64,000 bases of DNA from Sanderia malayensis (GCA_013076295.1 RQOL01000563.1:8928-72927); one strand, 5' to 3'; shown: positions 29,425-41,392, counted from the first letter of the stretch. A program made the numbers and translations. The notes: generated by a model not told the origin, from the letters alone.

Positions 29425-30515
29425 ATGAAGCCCAAGTGCAAACTTAACCGAGTTCCACTGGCTGTTTCAATTCACTGGCGCTATCTTCACCAAGATCAAA
29501 ATAAAACATGGAGGGAAATTTCAGGTGTCAAAAAATATGGAAAATATTCCAAGCAACAATTTGTAGACATATGAAACGACCAATCGAGGACACAACTGTT
29601 GACAAAAGAAAAAAATAACAAAGGTCGCCCCCGAAACTTACTGTTCGAGACAAACGTAATATTCTGCGACAGGTTGAAATTTTGCGAAGAGACTATGGGT
29701 ATTTCACAACAAGAGAGACTGAAAGTGTTTGCTGGTGTGTCACCAGATATTTCGGATGAAACAGTGAGGCGCGTTTGAGAAAAGCTGGATTTAAGTATTC
29801 CCATTCAAGGAAGAAGGGAGTTTTGAGTCGAAAAGATCTCAAAGTTAGATATGAATTTGCTAAAAGGTTCGCAGGTCATTGACACCGTCCGTTTGGACGG
29901 ATCATGTAGCGTTCTAATTAGATGAGTTGGTTTTACGCCAAAAGTAAATCCCCACGATCAGTCTTTGGCACCAAGAACAATGTCGTGGCGTAAACTTCCG
30001 ATGGTCTCAGTTACAATCAAACTGCAAAGGGTTCCCACCAGGGAGTGGTGGTAGAACGCAAATTTTTTAGTTGCAATTGCCTATAAAAGGGTGGTTTTAG
30101 CTGAAACAATACGAAGGCAGTTGAATGGGCAAAAGTTGCTGACTTTATAGAAACATTCCCTTCACTTTTTGAGCGTAGCTGCAACGTAAAAGGCAAACTT
30201 TTCTTGCAAGATGGTGACCCTCCCAGAACAGCCGAAAGGCACAACAACCATGTGTGATGTCGGGCAAGAAAGTTTACGATCCCAGCTCGCAGTCCTGACC
30301 TCAATCCGATCGAAAATGTTTTCCACAACGTTAGTCAAAACTGCGAGAAGATGCATTTAGCAACAGAATAACGCACGAGACGTACTCGCAATTTTGTCAA
30401 GAGCTAAACAGACACTACTGAGTTATTCCCCCGAAATTATTGATAAACAATTGCATCTATGGATAAACGTATTGATATGGTAAAGAAGGCAAAAGGCCAG
30501 CGAATTAAGTATTAA
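29425..30515 (+). pseudogene. Tc1/mariner-type transposase, many one-base losses, copy C
   Basis: Same gene as 33450-34559 but about 20 bp shorter because of scattered single-base deletions from start to end (for example near 29560, 29775, 29870, 29925, 30050 and 30140). Substitutions relative to copies A and B are few, so the pattern of losses resembles unpolished long-read sequence as much as natural decay. Confidence 0.87.
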
Positions 30516-30566
30516 GGTGTCATGACGATGAATAATTTATAGGTGAGGCATATTTTCTTTATTCCT

Positions 30567-30801
30567 GCGTGTTACCGACGTGTTACCGACGAGTTACCAT
30601 ACGAGTTACCATTATCTATATAGGCTTCAGACCGTGGTTGACGTGTTACCACGAGTTACCACAGAGTCCATAAAAATAAGGAAGAGATAAGTTCTTTTAA
30701 AAACGATGGTAACTCGTGGTAACACGTCAATCTCTGGTGTGAAGCCTATATAGAAAATGGTAACTCGTATGGTAACTCGTTGGTAACACGTTGGTAACGC
30801 G
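30567..30801. repeat. Central inverted repeat with GTTACC iterations, copy C
   Basis: Same structure as 34611-34845. The right arm differs by TTGGTAACACG where the others read TCGGTAACACG. Confidence 0.85.
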
Positions 30802-30882
30802 TTGGAGACAATGCAAGAAACATAAATGCAGAACATTACATTCTGCAAACTTTCAGTCCCATAATGTTTTAAAGTCAGTTTC

Positions 30883-32213
30883 TTATGACAGAACAAGTTT
30901 TGCAAACAAGCACCACATGGTGCTATTCTTTTCTGATTTTCCTCCTCAAAAACATGCTTGAAATGCACCAACCTCCACCGACTGTTCATCATGTCTGTTT
31001 CACGCTCGTCTTCCGCATTGAAGGTCCTCGTAAACAATGGGAGACTTTCCTGTTGCAAATATAGGGACATCCGACTGAATGACTACATCTGATGTGAAGT
31101 GATTCTTTGGAGCTGGCAGCTTCACTGTCTCAACTTCAAGAAGCAGTAGCAAGTCTTTCCACGTAATGACCTCCTTGCTGAATCGGAAGTCTTGCAACAA
31201 TATCACCTCTGCTTGTCAGCACCCACCCAGGCATATTTGTCATTTGCTGGGTTGTCAAAAGGCCTTCTCCAAATATATTCTTTAGGGGCTTCAACATGAA
31301 TGTTTGGCGCAATTTGACCGGCCATATATCATGAGGTTACGGAATTTTCCTCTCCCCAATACCAAAAGATCGCGAATGTATTTGGCAAACACAGCTGATC
31401 CATTCCATTCAAGGTTAAAACCTCCAGGGCGCACTCCATCCAGCTCCCATGACATTCATGAAAACAGCCATTTTTTGCAGCATCTCGCACCTTATTAATT
31501 CTGCTAACTTGGCGGAGAGCTAAACCACTTGATGCACTCTTTAAAAGCCAAGACTTGCTGATAAGCTCATCTAATGTTTTCTGAGCACGGGAAAACAAGA
31601 AAATCGCCAAATCGCATTCACCTTCTTGCTCACGCGAATCTGCTTTTGCAAATAGCTCCTGTAGATTGTGAATGTTGTTTTCGACAACATAATCACAAAC
31701 TTCAAGATTGCTAAGGCGCCTCTTGATTTTGCTGCTTGTGCATTTCTGCGAATTTGGTGATGCAGATCTGGCTTTCTGCTGCCTTCACGATGCGCAGCGG
31801 TGGAAGCTTTTGTGCGTGGAGATCCCACTTCAGACAAATCGGGATGACCTGGACTGTGTGCAACTTCTGTATCTGACTTGCAAACATATCGATACGCATA
31901 GATGTAATGACTGTGACTGTCAGAAAAATTGACAACGATGTTGTGATTCTTCGTGATGTCTCTCTTGACACTCAACCACTTTTTCACCCCTGTCAGCTTC
32001 AAACAGCAGGGATAGTGAAACCCACCAGCTTCGTGCATCTCTTTACAACAGGCCCAATGGGACACTTTTACTTTGCTGTTCCCACTATTAAACTCCTTTT
32101 CCAACATCATACCGAAACTTTCCCTTGTTGCAAATTTGTGGTAATCAGCCTGGAATAGGTCACCAGTACTGCCTCTTTCCACTACGAAACGTTTGCAAAT
32201 CAGATTCAGACAT
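30883..32213 (-). pseudogene. Rep protein (HUH endonuclease plus SF3 helicase), copy C
   Basis: Counterpart of 34929-36269. The stretch 31571-32182 is open and contains the N-terminal endonuclease with GAA at the codon that is a stop in copy D. This supports a start upstream of the ATG cluster. The second histidine codon region reads FHYPCC here (CAC to CCC), which would remove a metal-binding histidine. Several one-base losses break the helicase half (near 31025, 31215, 31260 and 31400). Confidence 0.87.
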
Positions 32214-32407
32214 TATCAAATAGAACGTGTGCTTATTGTTGATTTGAAAAAATGAATAGAACGCGCCAATTTGCAGCCAACTCATTCACCAGTGATATGT
32301 GATATAAAATCTCACAACACTCCCATTACTTCCTGCAAATCTGTGGGGTATCAATAGCCACATGATACTTATAATCCAATTCCAGGCAATACATCAGAAG
32401 TTGAATT

Positions 32408-32593
32408 TTGCAACAGCGACGTCTCCGTTTTCCTTGTGTCTTCTTCCTTGTCATATCGTTTGGTAAGTACAATTATTGTATGCGTAAAATTGTGAAATTA
32501 GCTATTGTCCCAACTGCAAGTATACTCGGTCAAAATGTCGAAATAAACATGACTGAAGACACTAGAAAACCTTTGTTTACGCGTTTGGCCTAA
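32408..32593 (+). other. Small open frame repeated in unit tails (61 codons)
   Basis: A 61-codon frame in the AT-rich tail between rep and S1. It recurs with one residue changed at 41611-41796 in copy D and broken near 28160 in copy B. A GTAAGT donor-like word lies inside it (CGTTTGGTAAGT). It could be an untranslated leader or a chance frame; I do not recognise the peptide. Confidence 0.2.
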
Positions 32594-33449
32594 CGTAAAA
32601 ACTGATGAATCATGTTGTTTCTTTAGAAACATATTCATTTTCGGTGAAAAAACTAAATCTTGTGTGAAATAGGTACCCTTTTTCTCATTTACCCCAGCTA
32701 CCCTTTTTTGTCATTGGTTCCTGGAAGTTGCTTTCTCATTACCCCAAAAACGTGTCACCCATGCAATGCTTTTTTTTACAACAAGTAATGTGAAATTGCA
32801 AGACTGCAAATGCTACATACCCTTTTCAAATGTTGTTCCAAATTTCAGACATCCTACAAATTTTTTACACTTAGAATTTTTTTCAAGTTGCATCCTCGTT
32901 ATTTGCCATTTTCGTCATGCCTTGTCAATGGGATAGTATTACAGAGTGACTAACTGATGTTATAGTTCGGAATATTGAAATTTAATTTTTTATAGGGAGT
33001 CCTGGGACGTTTTGGGGGGGGGGAATTTTGGGGTATAAGCGGAATGTGAAGATTTTGTTGCATGCACCAAAGCTTAAAAGTTGCTCAATGGTGACTAATC
33101 CTTCGGAACGAGGAACTGAAATTACTTTCATACTGCTTAGTTGGAATGGCATATAAAAATCAATTACTGAGGCGTCTACAATTTTTATCAAAACACATAG
33201 TGAAGCCCAATATAAGAGTTACTTACCAATTCCTGTTGTTTCCAATATTTTTCTATTATCTTTTGTCATTGACCTTGAGAAACAAGAGAAAAAACACATG
33301 CTTTCAGGACCTCAATTATGCACCTGAATTTTAGATAATCAATTGAACGGTTTGCTACTTCCTTAATGTGCATATTGCACTTAGCAACAAGTGTGAACAT
33401 ATTATTAGTATAGGGCTTTCTTAAATGTTACAGAATCGTACATAGGAAC

Positions 33450-34559
33450 ATGAAGCCCAAGTGCAAACTTAACCGAGTTCCACTGGCTGTTTCAATTCAC
33501 TGGCGCTATCTTCACCAAGATCAAAATAAAACATGGAGGGAAATTTCAGGTGTCAAAAAATGTGGAAAATATTCCAACGCAACAATTTGTAGACATATGA
33601 AACGACCAATCGAGGACACAACTGTTGACAGAAGAAAAAATAACAAAGGTCGCCCCCCGAAACTTACTGTTCGAGACAAACGTAATATTCTGCGACAGGT
33701 TGAAATTTTGCGAAGAGACTATGGGTATTTCACAACAGAGAGACTGAAAGTGTCTGCTGGTGTGTCACCAGATATTTCGGATGAAACAGTGAGGCGCGTG
33801 TTGAGAAAAGCTGGATTTAAGTATTCCCATTCAAGGAAGAAGGGAGTTTTGAGTCGAAAAGATCTCAAAGTTAGATATGAATTTGCTAAAAAGGTTCGCA
33901 GGTCATTGACACCGTCCGTTTGGACGGATCATGTAGCGTTCTATTTAGATGGAGTTGCTCTTACGCACAAAGTAAATCCCCACGATCAGTCTTTGGCACC
34001 AAGAACAATGTCGTGGCGTAAACCTTCCGATGGTCTCAGTTACAATCAAACTGCAAAGGGTTCCCACGCAGGGAGTGGTGGTAGAACGGCAAATTTTTTA
34101 GTTGCAATTGCCTATAAAAGGGGTGTGGTTTTAGCTGAACAATACAAAGGGCAGTTGAATGTGCAAAAGTTTGCTGACTTTATTAGAGAACAGTTCCCTT
34201 CACTTTTTGAGCGTAGCTGCAACGTAAAAGGCAAACTTTTCTTGCAAGATGGTGACCCTTCCCAGAACAGCCGAAAGGCACAACAAGCCATGTGTGATGT
34301 CGGGGCAAGAAAGTTTACGATCCCAGCTCGCAGTCCTGACCTCAATCCGATCGAAAATGTTTTCCACAACGTTAAGTCAAAACTGCGAGAAGATGCATTT
34401 AGCAACAGAATAACGCACGAGACGTACTCGCAATTTTGTGAAAGAGCTAAACAGACACAACTGAGTTATTCCCCCGAAATTATTGATAAAACTATTGCAT
34501 CTATGGATAAACGTATTGATATGGTAAAGAAGGCAAAAGGCCAACGAATTAATTATTAA
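33450..34559 (+). CDS. Tc1/mariner-type DD34E transposase, intact (369 aa), copy D
   Basis: This is a cut-and-paste transposase expected to bind the element ends and insert them at TA. From the N-terminus it has a first helix-turn-helix region (about residues 18-50), a GRPPK linker (about 70), a second helix-turn-helix (about 95-125) and an RNase H-like catalytic core. The first catalytic Asp is in FYLDG, the second in QDGDPSQ, and the Glu in NPIE. The second Asp and the Glu are separated by 34 residues, the Tc1 spacing. Length is slightly above the usual 340-350. The ATG is the first in a long open frame and matches the start in the other copies. Copies A-C are frameshifted, so this is the only one that could be active. 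It converges on rep across the central inverted repeat. Confidence 0.93.
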   Translation: MKPKCKLNRVPLAVSIHWRYLHQDQNKTWREISGVKKCGKYSNATICRHMKRPIEDTTVDRRKNNKGRPPKLTVRDKRNILRQVEILRRDYGYFTTERLKVSAGVSPDISDETVRRVLRKAGFKYSHSRKKGVLSRKDLKVRYEFAKKVRRSLTPSVWTDHVAFYLDGVALTHKVNPHDQSLAPRTMSWRKPSDGLSYNQTAKGSHAGSGGRTANFLVAIAYKRGVVLAEQYKGQLNVQKFADFIREQFPSLFERSCNVKGKLFLQDGDPSQNSRKAQQAMCDVGARKFTIPARSPDLNPIENVFHNVKSKLREDAFSNRITHETYSQFCERAKQTQLSYSPEIIDKTIASMDKRIDMVKKAKGQRINY

Positions 34560-34610
34560 GGTGTCATGGCGATGAATAATTTATAGGTGAGGCATATTTT
34601 CTTTATTCCT

Positions 34611-34845
34611 GCGTGTTACCGACGTGTTACCGACGAGTTACCATACGAGTTACCATTATCTATATAGGCTTCAGACCGTGGTTGACGTGTTACCACGGGT
34701 TACCACAGAGTCCATAAAAATAAGGAAGAGATAAGTTCTTTTAAAAACGATGGTAACTCGTGGTAACACGTCAATCTCTGGTGTGAAGCCTATATAGAAA
34801 ATGGTAACTCGTATGGTAACTCGTCGGTAACACGTTGGTAACGCG
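34611..34845. repeat. Central inverted repeat with iterated GTTACC, candidate replication origin
   Basis: Left arm 34611-34706 and right arm about 34751-34845 are roughly 90% identical in inverted orientation, separated by an AT-rich spacer. Each arm holds six GTTACC words, mostly as GTTACCGACG or GTTACCATACGA, plus the shared block CTATATAGGCTTCA. It lies between the convergent 3' ends of transposase and rep. Iterated words beside a hairpin are typical of rolling-circle origins (iterons bound by Rep), so an origin is the leading inference. It might also act as a bidirectional terminator. No canonical circovirus- or geminivirus-type nonanucleotide was seen. Confidence 0.75.
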
Positions 34846-34928
34846 TTGGAGACAATGCAAGAAACATTAAATGCAGAACATTACATTCTGCAAACTTTCA
34901 GTCCCATAATGTTTTAAAGTCAGTTTTC

Positions 34929-36269
34929 TTATGACAGAACAAGTTTTGCAAAACAAGCACCACATGGTGCTATTCTTTTCTGATTTTCCTCCTCAAAAAC
35001 ATGCTTGAAATGCACCAACCTCCACCGACTGTTCATTATGTCTGTTTCACGCTCGTCTTCCGCATTGAAGGGTCCTCGGTAAACAATGGGAGACTTTCCT
35101 GTTGCGAATATAGGGACATCAGACTGAATGACTACATCTGATGTGAAGTGATTCTTTGGAGCTGGCAGCTTCACTGTCTCACCTTCAAGAAGCAGTAGCA
35201 AGTCTTTCCACGTAATGACCTCCTTGCTGAATCGGAAGTCTCGCAACAATATCACCTCTGCTTTGTCAGCACCCACCCAGGCATATTTGTCATTTGCTGG
35301 GTTGTCAAAAAGGCCTTCTCCAAATATATTCTTTAGGGGCTTCAACATGAATGTTTTGGCGCAATTTGACCGGCCATATACCATGAGGTTACGGAATTTT
35401 CCTCTCCCCAATACCAAAAGATCGTGAATGTATTTGGCAAACACAGCTGGATCTATTCCATTCAAGGTTAAAACCTCCAGGGCGCACTCCATCCAGCTCC
35501 CATGACATTCATGAAAACAGCCATTTTTTGCAGCATCTCGCACCTTATTAATTCTGCTAACTTGGCGGAGAGCTAAACCACTTGATGCAGTCTTTAAAAG
35601 CCAAGACTTGCTGATAAGCTCATCTAATGTTTTCTGAGCACGGGAAAACAAGAAAATCGCCAAATCGCATTCACCTTCTTGCTTACGCGAATCTGCTTTT
35701 GCAAATAGCTCCTGTAGATTGTGAATGTTGTTTTCGACAACATAATCACAAACTTCAAGATTGCTAAGGCGCCTCTTGATTTTGCTGCTTGTGCATTTCT
35801 GCGAATTTGGTGATGCAGATCTGGGCTTTCTGCTGCCTTCACGAAGCGCAGCGGTGGAAGCTTTTGTGCGTGGAGATCCCATTTCAGACAAATCGGGATG
35901 ACCTGGACTGTGTGCAACTTCTGTATCTGACTTGCACACATATCGATACGCATAGATGTAATGACTGTGACTGTCAGAAAAATTGACAACAATGTTGTGA
36001 TTCTTCGTGATGTCTCTCTTGACACTCAACCACTTTTTCACCCCTGTCAGCTTCAAACAGCAGTGATAGTGAAACCCACCAGCTTCGTGCATCTCTTTAC
36101 AACAGGCCCAATGGGACACTTTTACTTTGCTGTTCCCACTATTAAACTCCTTTTCCATCATCATACCGAAACTTTACCTTGTTGCAAATTTGTGGTAATC
36201 AGCCTGGGAATAGGTCACCAGGTACTGCCTCTTTCCACTACGAGACGTTTGCAAATCAGATTCAGACAT
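34929..36269 (-). pseudogene. Rep: HUH endonuclease plus SF3 helicase, one nonsense codon, copy D
   Basis: This is a replication-initiator protein of the type found in CRESS-DNA viruses and parvoviruses: it nicks DNA, becomes linked to it through a tyrosine, and unwinds it. The N-terminal endonuclease has a motif I-like strand (YLVTYSQ, about residues 16-22), the histidine pair in FHYHCC (about 70), and YVCK, which supplies tyrosine and lysine (about 115). A basic linker follows. The helicase has Walker A GRSNCAKT (about 285), Walker B VILLRDF and motif C VPIFATGK. I place the start at 36267-36269, giving 446 codons, because motif I lies upstream of the ATG cluster at 36164. Codon 32 is TAA (36174-36176) where copies B and C have GAA. 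Translation restarting at 36164 would give 411 residues lacking motif I. Confidence 0.9.
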
Positions 36270-36403
36270 TATCAAATAGAACGTGTACTTATTGTTGATT
36301 TGAAAAAATGAATAGAACGCGCCAATTTGCAGCCAACTCATTCACCAGTGATATGTGATATAAAATCTCACAACACTCCCATTACTTCCTGCAAATCTGT
36401 GGG

Positions 36404-36829
36404 TTAATGTCCAACCCCAACCAAGCCACAACCAGAGTGGTGATCGACTTGCGGGAAAATTGGGCATCTGTGCACTGCCCTGATTTGCCCGCATAATACT
36501 GCACTTACTGTCAGGTGATTGGCTAGGGAAAGCACAGATTTCCGGGCAATGTACCTTGTCCGACAGATGTCGGAAGATAGTGTGGAAGACAGGAGAAACA
36601 AAGACTAAAGGGCAGGTAGCAAGAATGGAGATGAAAAAGAGACAGATATTAGGGGACCAGGGAGGGTGGGAAACATTAAAACCAAGCAGCAATTCGGCAA
36701 GCATGCAGCACGCATGTAATCCAAAGCCAACTGACCACCCACTGGGGAGGAATGCTACATGGCACAACAGGGAGCAGTGGGGTGCCTGTCCATTAAACTT
36801 GGTTAAACCACACGTGCTCTAACCTGTGA
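36404..36829 (+). mobile_element. 426-bp non-autonomous element, inserted in the tail of copy D
   Basis: Starts TTAATGTCCAACCCC and ends AACCTGTGA. Copies B and C show the empty site (CTGTGGGGTATCAAT), so the boundaries are certain to within a few bases. There are no terminal inverted repeats and no clear target duplication. Its first 142 bp and last 158 bp are the same as those of the larger element that follows directly. Lack of inverted ends and duplication would fit a Helitron/Helentron-like or recombinase-type element, but the class is not proven. Confidence 0.75.
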
Positions 36830-37169
36830 TTAATGTCCAACCCCAACCAAGCCACAACCAGAGTGGTGATCGACTTGCGGGAAAATTGGGCATCTGTGCA
36901 CTGCCCTGATTTGCCCGCATAATACTGCACTTACTGTCAGGTGATTGGCTAGGGAAAGCACAGATTTCCGGCCCAACGAACCCGAAGGGTGACGGCCAAT
37001 CACCCTAATCTTTACTTCACCCTAATCGGAATGTGAATGTCTGGCTGAGAGTATCCTAGGGAAAGCGGAGAGTGAGGACGGAAAAGGAAGAGAGAAAGAT
37101 ATAGCGAACGACGACAAGAGGCAGAAGCTAGTGTCTGCTCACCATACGGAGGCAGCCACCAGCCAATTG

Positions 37170-37560
37170 CACGGCGATATTGACTCACGCAGGTGAGTTG
37201 CTGATATGCGGGGTCGGTTTGTCATCCAGAGACAGGGACCGGCCAATGCGGTATTGACTCACGCAGGTGAGTTGCTGATATGCGGGGTCGGTTTGTCATC
37301 CAGAGACAGGGACCGGCCAGTGCGGTATTGACTCACGCAGGTGAGTTGCTGATATGCGGGGTCGGTTTGTCACCCAGGGACAGAGACCGGCCAATGCGGT
37401 ATTGACTCACGCCGGTGAGTTGCTGATATGCGGGGTCGGTTTGTCATCCAGAGACAGGGACCGGCCAATGCGGTATTGACTCACGCAGGTGAGTTGCTGA
37501 TATGCGGGGTCGGTTTGTCATCCAGAGACAGCGACCGGCCAAATGCAAGGTGATACTGAC
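37170..37560. repeat. 74-bp tandem repeat, about five copies
   Basis: The unit runs CGGTATTGACTCACGCAG, then GTGAGTTGCTGATATGCGG, then a GTCGGTTTGTCATCCAGAG segment. Each unit contains ACTCAC-GCAG-GTGAGT, a perfect 6-bp inverted repeat with a 4-base loop. The copies are more than 95% alike and grade into diverged units downstream. Confidence 0.9.
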
Positions 37561-37739
37561 TCATCCAGATGAGTTGCTGATATGCGGAGTGGTTTGTCAT
37601 ACCCAAACTGATACTGACTCAGGCAGATGAGTCGTCAACAGTGCGGAATGGAGGGCTCGTGGCACCATGGCAGTAGTCGCAGCGCCAACGCCGAAGCTAT
37701 GCAACACCAATCTACCCTGCTCACGCATGTGAGCTGCCG

Positions 37740-39990
37740 ATAGCAACAATTTTGGATTGGCTCATCCTTTCAAGACAGCTGCAGGCCGAATGCAAGGCAA
37801 TACTGGCTCACGCATGTGAGCCGCTGGTAGCAAAGATTGTGGATTAGTTCATCATGCAAAGACAGCAACAGTGCGGATGCAAAGCAATACTGACTCAAGC
37901 AGGTGAGCCGCTAATAGCAAAGATTGTGAATTAGTTCATCATGCAAAGACAGCAACAGTGCGGATGCAAAGCGATACTGACTCAAGCAGGTGAGCCGCTA
38001 ATAGCAAAGATTGTGAATTAGTTCATCATGCAAAGACAGCAACAGTGCGAATGCAAGGCAATACTGACTCAAGCAGGTGAGCCGCTAATAGCAAAGATTG
38101 TGAATTAGTTCATCATGCAAAGACAGCAACAGTGCGAATGCAAGGCAATACTGACTCAAGCAGGTGAGCCGCTAATAGCAAAGATTATGAATGAGTTCAT
38201 CATGCAAAGACAGCAACAGTGCGAATGCAAGGCAATACTGACTCAAGCAGGTGAGCCGCTAATAGCAAAGATTGTGAATTAGTTCATCATGCAAAGACAG
38301 CAACAGTGCGAATGCAAGGCAATACTGACTCAAGCAGGTGAGCCGCTAATAGCAAAGATTGCGAATTAGTTCATCATGCAAAGACAGCGAAAGTGCGGAT
38401 GCAAAGCAATACTGACTCAAGCAGGTGAGCCGCTACTAGCAAAAATTGTGAATTAGTTCATCATGCAAAGACAGCAACAGTGCGAATGCAAGGCAATATT
38501 GACTCAAGCAGGTGAGCCGCTAATAGCAAAGATTGTGAGTTAGTTCATCATGCAAAGACAGCAACAGTGCGGATGCAAAGCAATACTGACTCAAGCAGGT
38601 GAGCCGCTAATAGCAAAGATTGTGAATTAGTTCATCATGCAAAGACAGCAACAGTGCGAATGCAAGGCAATACTGACTCAAGCAGGTGAGCCGCTAATAG
38701 CAAAGATTGTGAATTAGTTCATCATGCAAAGACAGCAACAGTGCGGATGCAAAGCAATACTGACTCAAGCAGGTGAGCCGCTAATAGCAAAGATTGTGAA
38801 TTAGTTCATCATGCAAAGACAGCAACAGTGCGGATGCAAAGCGATACTGACTCAAGCAGGTGAGCCGCTAATAGCAAAGATTGTGAATTAGTTCATCATG
38901 CAAAGACAGCGACATTGCGAATGCAAGGCAATACTGACTCAAGCAGGTGAGCCGCTAATAGCAAAGATTGTGAATTAGTTCATCATGCAAAGACAGCAAC
39001 AGTGCGAATGCAAGGCAATACTGACTCAAGCAGGTGAGCCGCTAATAGCAAAGATTGTGAATTAGTTCATCATGCAAAGACAGCAACAGTGCGAATGCAA
39101 GGCAATACTGACTCAAGCAGGTGAGCCGCTAATAGCAAAGATTGTGAATTAGTTCATCATGCAAAGACAGCAACAGTGCGAATGCAAGGCAATACTGACT
39201 CAAGCAGGTGAGCCGCTAATAGCAAAGATTGTGAATTAGTTCATCATGCAAAGACAGCAACAGTGCGAATGCAAGGCAATACTGACTCAAGCAGGTGAGC
39301 CGCTAATAGCAAAGATTGTGAATGAGTTCATCATGCAAAGACAGCAACAGTGCGAATGCAAGGCAATACTGACTCAAGCAGGTGAGCCGCTAATAGCAAA
39401 GATTGTGAATTAGTTCATCATGCAAAGACAGCAACAGTGCGAATGCAAAGCAATACTGACTCAAGCAGGTGAGCCGCTAATAGCAAAGATTGTGAATTAG
39501 TTCATCATGCAAAGACCGCAACAGTGCGAATGCAAGGCAATACTGACTCAAGCAGGTGAGCCGCTAATAGCAAAGATTGTGAATTAGTTCATCATGCAAA
39601 GACCGCAACAGTGCGAATGCAAGGCAATACCGACCCAAGCAGGTGAGCCGCTAATAGCAAAGATTTTGGATTAGTTCATCATGCAAAGACAGCAACAGTG
39701 CGAATGCAAGGCAATACTGACTCAAGCAGGTGAGCCGGTAATAGCAAAGATTGTGGATTAGTTCATCATGCAAAGACCGCAACAGTGCGAATGCAAGGCA
39801 ATACTGACTCAAGCAGGTGAGCCGCTAATAGCGAAGATTGTGGATTAGTTCACCATGAAAAGACAGTGACAGGCCGAATGCAAGGCAATACTGACTCAAT
39901 TAGGTGAGCCGCTAATAGCAAAGATTTTGGATTAGGTCATCATGTAAAGACAGCGACGGTGCGAATGCAAGGCAATACTGACTCACGCAT
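37740..39990. repeat. 87-bp tandem repeat, about 25 copies
   Basis: The period is 87 bp (for example AACAGTGCGA at 38041 and again at 38128). Units contain TGACTCAAGCAGGTGAGC, GCTAATAGCAAAGATTG and TTAGTTCATCATGCAAAG. The array evidently descends from the 74-bp unit: the ACTCA...TGAG core is kept but its stem is weakened in most copies. Outer copies are more diverged than inner ones, as expected for unequal crossing-over. The last unit restores a perfect ACTCAC-GCAT-GTGAGT palindrome (near 39980). Confidence 0.93.
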
Positions 39991-39999
39991 GTGAGTCCC

Positions 40000-41392
40000 A
40001 AAACAGTGCTGATTGAAGGCTCTGTGTGCCGTAAAAGCCTTAATGGAACTAGGCGCCAGACCATAGACAGCAGAAGCGTGAAAACATGTGACTCAATAAT
40101 AATGAGTATCCGGAAAAGAAGCAAAGCAAACGAGCAAGAGAATAAGCAAATGATTAGCATAACGAAATTTGCTGCATCACTTGGCTGGGTGTGATGCATC
40201 AACTAACAGTGGGAGTGTTAGTGCGAGTGCAGCATGGGCTAGGCTGCGTCGAGGTGTTTTGAGATATTTGCTAGAGCCGCAGGGGGGGTGCAACGTGAAC
40301 GAGTGTTATTGTCTAGGGTGTCGAAAGGTTGCCATTTGCGAGAAATTTGCTGGCAGGGTTGACATATTGTCATATGTGAAGGTTGCTGGCATAATATTTG
40401 TGTTTGGCATATTGCCCTATCTTGGCATATTGACAGAATGGACAGACAAGCCACGTTGACGACGCAAGCAATTTTAAGCCTGAACAGCAAAGGAGATACA
40501 TGTGAGCGAAGCAAGCTCCTGGTGAATCGGACATGGCATACTGCACTTTTTGCCAAGTTAATACTCAGGCAAGATTCAAATCTTAAGCAACACGAAGAAA
40601 CTGCAAAGCACACAGTGGCTATAAGAGTGATATCCAGCAACGCAAAGATCTGTCCTACACAGCCTTCAGAACATAGAAGTTGTTGGTGCCTTCTCTCAAG
40701 AAACAGTAGCACTACATGGTTATCTTTGCAGCCATACAATGCCTCTGCGGTGGATTTTAAATTTTGGGCATATTGCTGCGGGAATTTGCAAATCTGGCCG
40801 CCCTGGCTGGCAGACGCGCCCGATGGTCGCTTCCAACCGAGAAACGAAAATGTTAACGAGGGGAACCTCGACGACAGGAGCCGAAAATTTGCGACAGCGC
40901 AGCAGACGAATCAGTTGTTAAAAACGCCTTTGGCATGGATAAACGCTGCAATTGTGTATACTGAACACGGGTATTGCCAAAGTCAAGACGTACAGTTGAC
41001 GCAAGGGCAAAATATAGAGACGAGTTAATGAACGAAGAAAAGTAACAAAGACACGCGTATCGGGCAAGGTAAGCAACGGCAATAAGGGGCGAGCAACAGC
41101 AAAAAAGGAGTTTCGCAATCTGTAGGTTCGTTAAAATTATGTACATTAATTTAGATAAGCATGGATGTACATGTGGGAGCATAAGAAACAGCAAAATAAA
41201 TGGAACGATCTCACCGAGAATGCGGGCCTGAAGGGACGATACAACGAGCAACTTTTCAACTTGAAATTCCGGCGTGGCCAGGCAGCTATAATATGTCGAA
41301 ACAAGCCCAGCGGAGAAGCCACAACAGCAATCAATGAATGCTAAAATAACCTCTTGAAACTGGCAGACAATTGTGAGATAAACAAGCGATAA
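40000..41392. other. Unique interior of the 4.7-kb element; no gene supported
   Basis: About 1.4 kb of more GC-balanced sequence between the 87-bp array and the shared right end. Open frames occur on both strands (40438-41028 plus, 40239-40739 minus, 40853-41566 minus), but they overlap each other, lack recognisable motifs and have no introns I can support. I see no promoter or RNA gene. Confidence 0.6.

Noticed and set aside
37170..39990. Regular repeats resembling a CRISPR array
   Set aside because: Units are directly contiguous 74- or 87-bp tandem repeats without unique spacers, and the sequence is eukaryotic.
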